Below are positions 47,500-59,049 of a stretch of 64,000 nt of DNA, piece after piece. Both the position numbers and the translations under genes were made by a program. The notes beneath the pieces are model-generated. The model did no database searches, was not told the origin of the DNA, and saw only the letters and a list, made by a program, of their open reading frames with translations. The stretch's first letter is position 1. Each line of letters opens with the position of its first letter. Location: positions 33,761,967-33,825,966 of the forward strand of contig NC_079495.1 of NCBI RefSeq assembly GCF_030052815.1, written 5' to 3'. The stretch is from Hevea brasiliensis (lineage: Eukaryota; Streptophyta; Magnoliopsida; Malpighiales; Euphorbiaceae).

Positions 47500-50400
47500 T
47501 TATCATTTGTAAATCAAATAGCATGAGTTTTGTCATGTATATATGTATAAAGGTTACATACTACAGAAATATAGTTGAGCATACTCTCATATAGATTCAC
47601 CTGTAACAAGCTTGTGATTCACAAACGTGCACCACCTCGTAGTTAAAAGATGCCTCTTTGGTTTCCCTTTATAGATCTGTGCAGTATCTTGGCATAGAGA
47701 AATCTTTACCATTTTTTTTACATACCAAGTTCAAGATACAATTAGTCATTTTACCCATGCATTGCACGAAGTATTTGTTTTATATTATTTTAATAATATA
47801 ATTTAATATTTATTTATTGTATTTATAATTTTTAAAATCATACTAAAATGTTAATTATGTTAAATGCAAATTTAATTTTATTAAAATTTTGAACATTGGT
47901 GTTATTGGCCTTGCCGCTCGATGATAAGGAACATGAATGGGAATGAGTATTTCCATGGGCGATTCTACTTTTATTACCTTATTTTTGGGGTAATTGTATT
48001 TTTTTTTTTAATCTAATACCAATAATTATTAAAATAAAATTATTAAACTAAACATTCTAATATTAATATTTAATTTTATAGTAAAAAAGATAAGTTAAAA
48101 TAAATTGTCAAACTAAATTAGGCCTTATCTAATAAAATTAATTTTATTTTTAAAATGAAATTTTAAATATTTTATATTTTGGAATTTTGTATATTTTATC
48201 TACACTAATGGCTAAAAGAAGATAAGTAAAAACAAAATTTAAATATTTTATATTTTTAAATTCAAAATATTTATTTTTAAATAAGATTAGTGTTATTTTA
48301 TTGTGTCAAGTGTTAATTAATTGGGGATAAAATTTTTCAAATTTTGATTAATAATTATATTAGTACATATATTTTCAGTTTATATATAAGGTAATACAAT
48401 CTTCATCCAAATTCTTTCAGATCCAGATTCCATTTTATTTTTTGATAATATTTTTATATTTTTATTAATATTACTTATAATAAACATTATTATATTATTA
48501 TAGATGTATGCATAACCTTACGTTCTCTTTGCATAATGCCAGTAACTAATGTGAAAATTTAAATTTTACTATAACTTAATTCTTTCATTGAAGTAATATG
48601 CAAAATGAAACATAGATCTGTTCACGTTGGACGATTAATTTTTCGCTCTTTATTATCAGAATATTCTACAAACAAAAAATAAACTCTTATACATTCATTA
48701 ATCACACCCAAAAAAAAATGGAACAAAACTGTACATTGCCAAATCTTCATTACCATGTTTTGAGTGCACTATGTATGGATAGCCTTTTTACTTTTGAAGC
48801 ATCAAAGGATCTCTTTTTTCTCAAAAGCATATGAGAAAAAAAATTATAACGCATAAGAAAGTGGATAATGGTAATTAGCTTTTAGAGTTTGTAAAACAAA
48901 TAAAATTAATGAAATTATGAATAAATTGCATACATCAGAAAGCAGGTAAGAAACAAATCATGTAAGATGCCAAGTTCTATGAGAAAATTTCAGTTTCTTA
49001 TCAAAAAGATGCCAAAACTCCGATGGATAAATATTAAGGGGAAAAAAATTATTGCATATAAGAAGAAGGAGAGTGCAAGCATTCTCAAATACTAAAAAAT
49101 GAAGGTAGATAGCCTCACATGTAAGGCAAAAAAAAAAAACAAAAAAAAGGTTAAGTGCAGATATTTTCAATGAAAATTTACATGAATATGCTTGCATATG
49201 TAGAAGATTGAAATGCCTACTTTTGTGATGGTTTTTGCATGAAGCCTTAAGCAATGTTTTGCTCCCTTCTCTTCCCAATCCTTCCTAAGTCTTTCAAGTT
49301 GCACATTCTTTCGTTAAGAAGTTTCATTCAGGATGCTGCATTTAGAAGTAATCCATATGCCTAAACGAACTTTGTAGTCAATTTCCTGCCACCTTGATGG
49401 CTTTCATGAATGCTATTCTATCTTGGCTTTCATGAATGTTATTCTATCTTGGGGGAAAAAAAGCTATTTCTTGAATTAATCAATTAAGTCCCTCCTCTCC
49501 GTTTCTAATTGCGTTGAAGCTATGCTCAAGCAAAATTCATGCCTGCCTTAAGAGCTTTAAACCTCTCATTCAGACCAAGGTTATTTAAAATGAAAAGATA
49601 AAATAGAATATAAAATTCAGGTAGGCTTAATCAAACAAAATTGATTTCACTTTTAAAATAAAATTTCAAATACCAAAATTAATTCAGTTAGGCCATTTGT
49701 TATTTAGTTAGCCTTTATTAAATCTGTTTTTAAATCTAAAGACCAGATTCCTTTATTGAGCAAATTATACATGTTATAGTATATGTTCATAATTTTTTTT
49801 ATTGATGACCATATTCCTCATTAATCGAAAGTTATAAAAAAAAAAAGTATATATGAAATTAAAAATGAAATAAATTTTATTTTTTTGATATATTGAGTTT
49901 TGGGTAATATGTTATTCGCAATTTCCATGTTAATTTCATTGGAAATGAAAAGATGGACTATAATATTAATTTTTTTCCCCTCTCTTTATGAAAGAAATAT
50001 TTACATAATATATAAAAATATACAAAAATTTTTAATAATTTTTGTTGTTCCTTTATTAACAAAAATATTATATTTTTATGAAAATAAAAGTGACCTATAT
50101 TTTCATAAATATAGAATTTCAAATTCAGTTAGCCTTTATTTAACAAAATTAATTTCACTTTTAAAATAAATTTTCATATACCAAAACTAATACAGTCAGG
50201 CCATGTATTACTCATTAATTAAATCTGTTTTTAAAAAGATCAAATTCCTTTAATGACTAGATTTCTGTGTTGTTTTTAAATTTGTTAGCAAGAGTGTTTA
50301 CAAATTAAAGAAGTTACATAGCACATGGCATATTTAAGAAAATTACTTAAAACACTTGGCACTCTTTGCCACGTCGCTATTTTCTTTTGTTTCATTCTTA

Positions 50401-50947
50401 TTTATATGAAATTTTTATATTTTATATATTAGAGGTTTAATTAATAATTTAAATTTTTTAATAAATTAGAATTCATTTTTTATAATACGCATTAATAATT
50501 TTCTATTTCGGTATTTGTGGATGTAATTATGTGCGTAGTCCCTTGAAAATTTTATTACTTAAAGTGATGACAACTTTTATATATTCTAATTCCAATAGTA
50601 ATTTAATTCTTCACGAGCTCAAATATTGATTATTAATTATTTGAGTAAATTTATTATTATATTTACTATTATAGATATATTCTTTTAATTGTATTTATAC
50701 TATAACATATTTTATTATTATATTTTAATAAAATAATATTTTAAGAAAAATAGTTAATAATCATTTAAAGAATAAAATTTCATTTCACTTAGATAGATAT
50801 ATAAATATTTAAAATTTTAATAATATTTAAATTACATTTATTATATTTAGTAAGATAGTATGATTTTGAAATTATAAAATATAAAATATAAAATTATATT
50901 ATTAAAAGAAAATAATAAATAATTCACACGCTGCATGAACAAAATAG

Positions 50948-50995
<48 letters not shown>

Positions 50996-51089
50996 AAATC
51001 TCTCACGCTTTAATTTCGATTAAATTGATTATATATATTTTAATTTTAAAACAATTAAATCCATCTTAATTTTGTGCAATCACTTAACC
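47500..51089. other. AT-rich intergenic DNA with dispersed repeats
   Basis: A block of about 130 bp at 49622-49758 (AACAAAATTGATTTCACTTT, CAGTTAGGCCATT, AAATCTGTTTTTAAA) recurs at 50129-50255, and a weaker copy lies near 48115-48180. A long (AT)n run lies at 50952-50992. Poly-A and poly-T tracts occur near 49128-49148 and 48000-48010. No gene was recognised; short open frames follow AT-rich composition. Confidence 0.55.
50952..50992. repeat. (AT)n microsatellite
   Basis: About 20 uninterrupted AT units. Confidence 0.95.
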
Positions 51090-51129
51090 GTTAATATGAG
51101 GCTCATAAAAAATATAATACTCAACTTAA

Positions 51130-51605
51130 TCATCCAAGACAAGAGCATTACAGAAATTAGGAAGTCTATCCCAAATTTTTGGACTAGCATGTAATTATAG
51201 GCAGCCTTAGCTAGTGAATCAACCACCATACTTGTCTGTCTCCTAACCCACCTAAGTGAGAAATGATTCCTTGATGAAGCAACCATTTTCAATCATTAAC
51301 CAAAATGCACCACTCAAACCTGTCCTCAACAATCCAATGCACAACTGTAATAGTTTCTTGAGAATCAACCTGCACCACTACATTTAACAAAGCATAAGAC
51401 AGTAAACATTGCAGAGATTCCCTAAGAGCAATAACCTCTATATGGTTTACATTGTGTACTCCATACACCACACCTGTAAGGCCAATGACAAAAGACCTAT
51501 GTGCGTCCGTGACCATTGCTGCATTACCACATCTAGTAGCTCCACTCTAATAGGTTGAGTCAACATTACACTTAAAGAAACCTTGAGGAGGCTTAGTCCA
51601 ACGGT
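51130..51605 (-). pseudogene. RNase H-like (RVT_3) domain relic
   Basis: One minus-strand frame reads RWTKPPQGFFKCNVDSTY, a stop, then SGATRCGNAAMVTDAHRSF, HIEVIALRESL, VQVDSQETITVVHW and WCILVND, then a stop. After a +1 shift it continues as RWVRRQTSMVVDSLAKAAYN. The acidic catalytic residues of the fold are all present (D in NVD, E in IEVIALRE, D in VQVD, D in VVDSL). This domain type closes plant LINE pol proteins and also occurs in Tat-type Gypsy elements and host copies. The breaks mark it as dead. Confidence 0.75.
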
Positions 51606-51689
51606 TGGCATTACATAAGAAGAACTTGACAAATCACGCCTGTCCGCCACCCTTACTGGTTGCGAATCTTAAAGAGTTTGAATTTTACA

Positions 51690-52000
51690 CAACTTCTCCA
51701 GGGCATCAAAACTTATCTTACCATAAGCTAGCATCTACGAGCTTATTAATCATTGGTAGTGGGTAATGGTCTTTTGGTCATGATTTGTTTAAGTCAATGA
51801 AATCAAAGCACATCCTCCAATTCTTATAATACGTTTTGATCAAGATGACATAATCTATCAAGGAGGGTTATTTCACATCCTTATCAATCCTCTATCTAAT
51901 AATTTTTAAATTTCGTTAGCAATTACCTCTTGTTGTTTTGACGTAAAATGCCTATTCTTACGCTATACAGCTTTGCTTTGATGTCATGCTAATTTTGTGA
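51690..52000 (-). pseudogene. Ty3/Gypsy reverse transcriptase relic
   Basis: Read on the minus strand it gives EVIANEI, a stop, KLLDRGLIR, a frameshift, SLIDYVILIK, NWRMCFDFIDLNK and PKDHYPLPMINKLVDASLW. These correspond to the N-terminal Gypsy reverse transcriptase with its WRMCVDFTDLNK-type motif (51783-51819 region). Several stops and one lost base make it non-functional. The wording is of the non-chromovirus (Athila/Tat-like) kind, which is inference. The catalytic YVDD region is not present. Confidence 0.75.
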
Positions 52001-52298
52001 GCAATTATGATTGGATCGATGCACTGTGATTTATTTGGGTGACCATGCAAAAGTTTCCATCCTATCTTTAAGTGTTTGGATTCTGCATCCTTGTTCTCAC
52101 CGTCAAAGTTACACATAGATGATACTTCTTCCCTTTGGTTATTTCTTCTTTAGTTATTGGGTTAGCTAACTCAGGTGATATCTGATTTTCTGGCTTTTTT
52201 AATAATTCGATTAGCAGAGTCACTTCAATAACTATTTTGGTGGATTTTTTTTATAACATTCTATGCAGACTTTTGACTTCCTCGGACAATAGTTATTC
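52001..52298. other. Flank between Gypsy relic and Copia copy 2
   Basis: Probably more of the decayed Gypsy pol upstream of its reverse transcriptase, but no motif is clear. The Copia LTR inserted after TATTC (52294-52298). Confidence 0.4.
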
Positions 52299-54409
52299 TG
52301 TTAGTAGTATGCCATAGAGTATATCATTTAGTATGTATCTTGTACATGTTTTAATTAATAAAAGGCATTTTCACTTTTCTATTTACATAATATATTTATG
52401 TGTAATAGAAAATGTTCATTGATATTTTCTTAGAAATTTTATTCTTAAGTTGTTAAGAATACAAGTGACAGTATTTCTAGCACAAAGTATCATAAATAGG
52501 TTCACAATCAAGGATACTTCATAATAAGGACATGACTTATCCAGAAAGATTGTAATCATGTTTATTCCTAAGTTATTTATATGAGATATAAATAAGATGA
52601 AATGTTGAGTTTCATGCCATATAACAAACATGATAGGCACTTATACATGATAAGTAGATCGAACCAGTGACACTTATGACAAGCACATGGAGTTTACTCT
52701 TGTCAATGCATTGTCATAAATCATATTAGTGCATATAATCTTTAGACCTGAGATAGCACAGTTATCTTGTATATAGGTGGTTTGAGTTTGATACTGCTTT
52801 CATACTTGTACTGTGTATGAGTATATGGGCATATGTTGGCTCCTACTAGTTATATATGGAGGTAGGTGTTGACCAAGATGGAATCTGTTACCCTAAGTAA
52901 ATAGGGATAAAATCCTATATTCATTTAATTGTTCTTGATGTTTCAAGTTCCTGGCCAGGACAGATAGATTTATTCAGAAAAGAGTTTCTGATGAGAAAAT
53001 CTTTTTAATCAAGAACTGAAATTAAAAGAGAACATAATATTCATAGCAAATGGGGTTTGACATAAATCATGACTCCAGCTCGAATTGGGATTTTGTAACA
53101 AAGAGATTCTAGTGCATGGTAACATATGATTATAAATTCATTTAAGGTAAACCTTATTACTGATTGGGTGTCTATGGCATGCTATGCTAGGTGTTAACCA
53201 TAGTCTATGAGGTGCATAAAATGATTTAGAGAAATCATTTATAGTAAGAAAGAGTTCTGATGATGTTAAGAGTTGATATCATATCTCATTGCCAATTAGT
53301 GATGAGCCTAGTAAGTCAAACACATACACAAGTAATTACCAAATTAAATATGATTTAATTAATTAATTAAATAGTTTAATTAATTAATTAATTAGGTTTG
53401 GTTTGCAATTAGATTGCAAAGTCCCTAGCATGGCTTGAAACTAAATCTAGGTTATTTGATGTATAGTATAAGTTAAATTTATATTTAAAGTGTTTAAATA
53501 TGAATTTAATTAATGAGAAATTAATTAATAAAGATTAATTAATTAATTAATATTTGATATAAATTGATTAGAAGAAGAAAAATAATTATTTTGGGTTGAG
53601 AACTCAAAATTAAGACACAGGGGTATTTTGGTCATTTCACAGGGTGACATATGGCACCATGAGATGGTGACACATGGCACTACATATAAGCTTGCCATAT
53701 GTCTTTTAATCATATAAGATTATCAAAGTCAAGATTAAATATAGGTTTGACACTTGGCACAATGTGATTGGGTCAATTAAACTTAGAGCTAATCAAAAGG
53801 TGACATGTGGCAAGGGTTTTAAATAGTGACCTAGCTATATAAGTGTAAGGATGAAAGTACAAAAACACAAGCTGTTGTTCTCTCTTTGGTGCCGCAACCC
53901 TTGGCTACCTCTCCTTTTCTTCTTCTTCATCTCTCATCAATTCAAAGATATTAGACAACAATCTCTTAAATTAAAAATACTAGAAATCGTTTTTAGTGTC
54001 CTGTTTACATCTGTAATCTTTCAAAAGGCAAAACTTGATTTTCTAATTGATTAGAAAGCTTTAGAAGATGTTCAAGGGCTGCCATTGGTGATCTTGGTGT
54101 GGACAAGCTAGAGGGACAACACCTGATGTCCTAAGGCACATCCTAAAGGTGCTAAACACACTGCAGTGCATCAAAAGGTTAATGCACTTGTTCTTGATCT
54201 AATCTAGGGTTCTAATGAATTAATCTGTTAATTCTAAAATCTTAAATGGCAAATGTAGATCCATAAATATATTAAAAGAGTTTTAATATGTTGTTTATCA
54301 TTGAAATCAAATAGATAAAAATGAATCTTGCATGATGCATGTGACCCTAGATGAAAAATTTTTGAATTCAATGATCTAAACTTGTGTTTTTCATGCTTCC
54401 ACTCATTCA
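52299..54409 (+). repeat. Copia 5' LTR, complete (2111 bp)
   Basis: It begins TGTTAGTAGTATGCC and ends TTCCACTCATTCA, followed by a PBS. It is the only copy in the window with both the TG and the CA terminus. Confidence 0.93.
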
Positions 54410-54411
54410 AT

Positions 54412-54424
54412 TGGTATTAGAGCC
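54412..54424 (+). other. Copia copy 2 primer-binding site
   Basis: TGGTATTAGAGCC, one C-to-T change from the canonical initiator tRNA-Met PBS. Confidence 0.85.
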
Positions 54425-56155
54425 ACTATATTTGCCATTTAGATTGTTGATTATATGATGTAATTGTGTGGTATAATCATGAGATGATAGATCCATTGCT
54501 GGTTGCAAAGGAATAGTGGTAGCTTGGTGATGAACACTATTGGTGCGCACACTTTGTGGTCACCAATGGTGTGTGTAAGGTTTGGGTTTTTAATTTACAA
54601 TTGTTGTATGATATAAAAGCTCATTCTATATCTAATTAAATTGTTTAATTAGAGTTTTAATTCCACAATTAAATTTTGATTCAGATCTGAATTTTAAAAG
54701 TTGTTTGAATGTGATTCAAATCTGAATTTTTAAAGTTGTTTGAATGTGATTCAAATTTGAATTTTAAAAGTTGTTTGAATGTGATTCAAATATGAATTTT
54801 TAAAGTTGTTTGAATATGATTTAAATCTGAATTTTTTAAATTTGTTTGAAAGTTATTCAAATCTGAATTTTTAAATTTATTTGAATGTGATTCAAATCTG
54901 AATTTTTAAATTTGTTTGAATGAAATTCAAATATAAAATTTTAAATTTGTTTGAATCATATTTAAATCTGGATTTTTAAATTGAGTATGAGATATTCAAT
55001 TTAATTTAAGTATGTATGTTTTATTTAATTGTTAAATAGTGATATGCATAATAGATGATCATGGACTATAACAGACCAATGTGATTGGATTTATTTCTTT
55101 TATATTTCTTTGGGTTGTAAATTAATTAATTTAGTTTAATTTATTTTTGGGCATGTATTATTAAGGTTGTAATAATTTTGGGTTGTAATTTCATTTATTT
55201 AGTTCTTGTAAATTCGCCTTGGTATGCCAAGGATTACTATGTAATTGGATTGCAAGAAGATCAAGGAGGTCAAGAGCATTGGTGGGACCAGTGGGAGAAA
55301 TTCAAGATCAAGTGTTAATTATGTACTCCTTCAGCAACTCTTATAAAATGAATGAATGAAATGCACCTAGGAATGCCCTGATTCAATTCTTGGTAGCTCA
55401 GAATTGAATCCCTTAGAAAGTCCATGATCATACCATATTTACTATTTATTCATGAATGCATGAGATGTATAGGAATGTATGCAAGTATATGATATATGCA
55501 TGCTAAATGGATAATGTGCAAAGTGAGACCATAATAGTAATTAGGACGACCACAAAATCTTCCAAACAAATGATTAAGTTGGATATGGTATAATTAAAAT
55601 AATTATAACATGGGCCCTCCATTGGGGCAATTATTTTAAGAAATTTTAAATAGTTGCATATGATGTAATTAATTTAAGAGATTTTCTTAAGAATAATTGT
55701 TAAGTATGAGATGTTGTAAATATGTAAATGGTTTGGTGGCCAATAATGGATGTGCTTGAGGACATTAAAATTATTTGCATATTTACTGGCTCAATGGGAT
55801 CAACTTAACTAATGCAAGATAATTCAATAATGAATGTGCCTGAGATTTTGAGCATTAGGGACTAGGTAAAGGATTAAACCTCACATGAGATGTGATGGGC
55901 AAGGAGTTGCTCACTTATAATTTATTGTAACTCCAGTAATGGATGTGCCTGAGGATGATCAAGAGGATTATAAGAATTCAATCACCCACTAGAAATCCAT
56001 CCAACTAGGATTTCCGTTTTCTACTTTGGAAGTGTAGGATTCGCTAAGTTAGTGAGAGGACCAATTTGATTAAAAGACCATAATCATTTTGGTTAATTAC
56101 ATGATACATTTACTAATTAATCTGGTTATTTTCTGCAGTTAATTTTCTGATAATA
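54425..56155 (+). mobile_element. Copia untranslated leader, copy 3
   Basis: It carries a hairpin at 54535-54571 (CACTATTGGTG with CACCAATGGTG, ten pairs plus one U-G) and a minisatellite at 54676-54985. The rest matches 5000-5964 and 8080-9233 closely. Confidence 0.85.
54676..54985 (+). repeat. Copia leader minisatellite, about 9 units of 34-36 bp
   Basis: Same unit as at 4737 and 7931, in the longest array of the three. Confidence 0.87.
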
Positions 56156-56656
56156 ATGAGCACAGAACAACCACCAACATCCAATATCCTTGCAAGCATA
56201 CTTGATCGCAATAGGTTAACAGGACCTAATCTATCTGATTGGCTAAGAAATTTGAAACTTGTCCTGAACCTTGAACATATAGGATATGTTCTTGACTCAA
56301 ATGTTCCTGGTCCCTTACCTCCAGAGGCTACTCAAAAGGAACATGAAACTTTGGACAAGTGGAAGGAGCATGATATGAGAGTTAAGTGTTACATGTTTGC
56401 TTCCATGAGTAATAAGTTACAGAAGCAGCATGAGAACATGCACAGTGCGAGTGAGATCCTTCTTCACCTAGAAGAGTTGTATGGTGAGCATAGCAGGAAT
56501 GCTAGGTATGAGATATCTAGACAGCTATTCCGCATGAGGATGTCTGAGGGACAGAATGTTGGGGATCATGTCCACAAGATGATTCGGCTGATTGAGCAAC
56601 TAGAACATCTTGACTTTAACATGGATTTCCAACTGCAGACGGATTTGATCCTTTAG
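56156..56656 (+). pseudogene. Copia copy 2 gag, N-terminal frame ending in shared TAG
   Basis: An open frame of 166 residues from MSTEQPPTSNILAS to MDFQLQTDLIL. It is nearly identical to the gag at 9234 but keeps Ser-Asn where copy 1 has TAG. It stops at TAG 56654-56656, the same codon as TAG 9732-9734 in copy 1. Directly after the stop, about 86 bases present in copy 1 (9743-9828) are missing. It keeps the capsid-like UBN2 motifs (LSDWLRNLKLVL, YEISRQLFRMRM). Confidence 0.88.
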
Positions 56657-56687
56657 TCCCTTCATGCTGGTTATTTCCTAAAAGAAT

Positions 56688-56912
56688 ATGCCAGGCAATA
56701 AAGGAAAAGAGATAGCTTTGATTGCATCTTATTCTACTGGAAAGTCTAACAAGAAGAAGGGCAATAAGAAAAAGAAACCTCAGATTCCTGGTCCTTGCAA
56801 GAAAATAGCCAAAGAGAAAGGGAAGACTAAAGCTGACAAAGGCAAAGGAAAGTGTTTCGACTACCAGAATGATGGGCACTGGAAAAGAAACTGCCCAGAG
56901 TATAGCCAATAA
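56688..56912 (+). pseudogene. Copia copy 2 gag C-terminus with defective zinc knuckle
   Basis: This is the nucleocapsid part: a lysine-rich stretch (KSNKKKGNKKKKPQIPGP) and a knuckle reading CFDYQNDGHWKRNC. The expected CX2CX4HX4C spacing holds, but the second Cys is Tyr. The frame ends at TAA 56910-56912. Confidence 0.82.
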
Positions 56913-57250
56913 TAGAAGCCTGCAGTAACGAGATATTAGACTCCGGATTGGCAATGACTCAACTATTGAAGCCTTAGCCATAGGATCTAAATCTTTATAC
57001 ATGTGTGGACATGTTTTGTATTTAAATAAAGTTTTGCATGTACCTGATGCTTTTAAGAACATCATTTCTATATTTAGTTTGACTAGAGGTGGTTATGAAT
57101 TTCAATTTATAAATGATGTTTGTAATATTTATTTTGGAAATAAATATGTTGACTCGGGTTATATACATGACAGACTTTATTATTTAGATAAATTTAAATA
57201 CAAATCTAATGTAAGCAATCTAAAAAAATGCAATGCCAAGGTAAAAATCT
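56913..57250 (+). pseudogene. Copia copy 2 pol remnant, protease active site deleted
   Basis: Sequence equivalent to the DTGASSH region of copy 1 is missing between 56913 and about 56925. Homology resumes at the LRSRDVRLWIGDG equivalent and runs through VPDAFKNIISI, GGYEFQFINDVCNIYF and SGYIHDRLYYLD (57001-57250). It stops where the inverted LTR begins. Confidence 0.82.
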
Positions 57251-59049
57251 GAAGGAGCGGAAGCATGAAAAACACAAGTTTAGATCATTGAAATTCAAAA
57301 TTTTTCATCTACGGTCACATGCATCATGCAAGATTTATTTTTATCTATTTGATTTCAATGATAAACAGCATATTAAAACTCTTTTAATATATTTTTGGAT
57401 CTACATTTGCCATTTAAGATTTTAGAATTAATCAGATTAATTATTAGAACCCTAGATTAGATCAAGAATAAGTGCACTAACCTTTTGATACACTGCAGTG
57501 TGTTTGGCACCTTTGGGATGCGTCTTTAGGACACCAGATGTTGTCCCCCTAGCTTGTCCACACCAAGATCACCTATGATAGCTCTTGAACAGCTTCTAAA
57601 GCTTTTTCTATGAATTAGAAAATCAAGTTTTGTCTTTTTAGAGATTACAGATGTAAACAGAACACTAGAAACAATTTTTAGTATTTTTAATTCAAGAGAT
57701 TGTTTGCTAATCTCTTTGAATTGATAAGAGATGAAGAAGAAGATAGGGGAGATGTTCTTTGGGTGGAGGCACCAAATAAGAACAGCAGTCCACACGTTTT
57801 ACTCTTTCATAACAACACTTATATAGCTAGGTCATCACTTAAAACTCTTGCCACATGTCACTTTCTGATTGGCTCTTGGTTTAATTGACCCAATCACATT
57901 GTGCCAAGTGTCAAACCTATATTTAATCTTGACTTTGATCATCTTACATGATTAAAAGACATATGGCAAGCTTATGTGTAGTGCCATGTGTTATCATCTC
58001 ATGGTGCCACATGTCACCCAATGAAATGACCAAAATACCCCTGTGTTTTAATTTTGAGTTCTCAACCCAAAATAATTATTTCTCTTCTTCTAATCAATTT
58101 ATATCAAATATAAATTAATTAATTAATCTCTATTAATTAATTTCTCATTAATTAAATTCATATTTAAATTCTTTAAATATAAATTTAACTTATAGTATAC
58201 ATCCAATAACCTAGATTTGGTTTCAAGCCATGCTAGGGACTTTGCAATCTAATTGCAAACCAAACCTATTTAATTAATCAATTAAACTCTTTAATTAATT
58301 AATTAAATCATATTTAATTTGGTGATTACTTGTGTATGTGTGTGACTTACTAGGCTCATCACTAATTGGCAATGAGACATGATATCAACTCTTAATATCA
58401 TCAGAACTCTTTCTTACTATAAGTGATTTTTCTAAATCATTTTATGCACCTCATAGACCATGGTTAACACCTAGCATAGCATGCCATGGCCACCCAATGA
58501 GTAATAAGGTTTACCTTAAATGAACCTATAATTATATGTTACCATGCACTAGAATCTCTCTGTTACAAAATCTTAATTCGAGCTAGAGTCATGGTTTATG
58601 TCAAACCCCATTTGCTATGAATATTATATTCTCTTTTAATTTCAGTTCTTGATGAAAAAGATTTTTCTCATCAGAAACTCTTTTCTGAATAAATCTATTT
58701 GTCCTGGCTAGGAACTTGAAACATCAGGAACAATTAAATGAACAAAGGATTTTATCCCTATTTACTTAGAGGAACAGATTCCATCTTGATCAACACCTAC
58801 CTCCATATATAACTAGTAGGAGCCGACACATGCCCATATACCCATACACAGTACAAGTATGAAAGCAGTATCAAACTCAAACCACCTATATACAAGATAA
58901 CTGTGTTATTTCAGATTTAAAGATTATATGCACTAATATGATTTATGACAATACATTGACAAGAGTAAACTCCATGTGCTTATCATAAGTATCACTGGTT
59001 CGGCCTACTTATCATATATAAGTGCCTATCATGTTTGTTATATGACATG
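57251..59049 (-). repeat. Inverted Copia LTR, truncated by Gypsy A
   Basis: It begins TGAAGGAGCGGAAGCATG, the reverse complement of the LTR end CATGCTTCCGCTCCTTCA. It then follows the Copia LTR backward to about its base 315, where the Gypsy A LTR starts. On its own strand it is followed by foreign DNA rather than a PBS, so it is a 3' or solo LTR. An apparent open frame at 57700-57888 lies inside it and is chance. Confidence 0.92.

Larger units (their letters stand above)
52299..57250 (+). mobile_element. Copia copy 2, 5' half
   Basis: A complete 5' LTR, PBS, leader, gag and the start of pol of the same family as 2734-26888. It is cut at 57250 in the equivalent of the codons just before the GAG-pre-integrase domain, where an inverted LTR of the same family begins. 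The rest of pol and its 3' LTR are not in the window. Confidence 0.9.

Noticed and set aside
34995..47510. A TTTAT/TTTGT target duplication for family C
   Set aside because: It needs the right LTR to end at a different place from the left one, so I do not count it.
57526..57888. Frames on both strands inside the inverted Copia LTR
   Set aside because: All five LTR copies cover this DNA and none shares a conserved frame.
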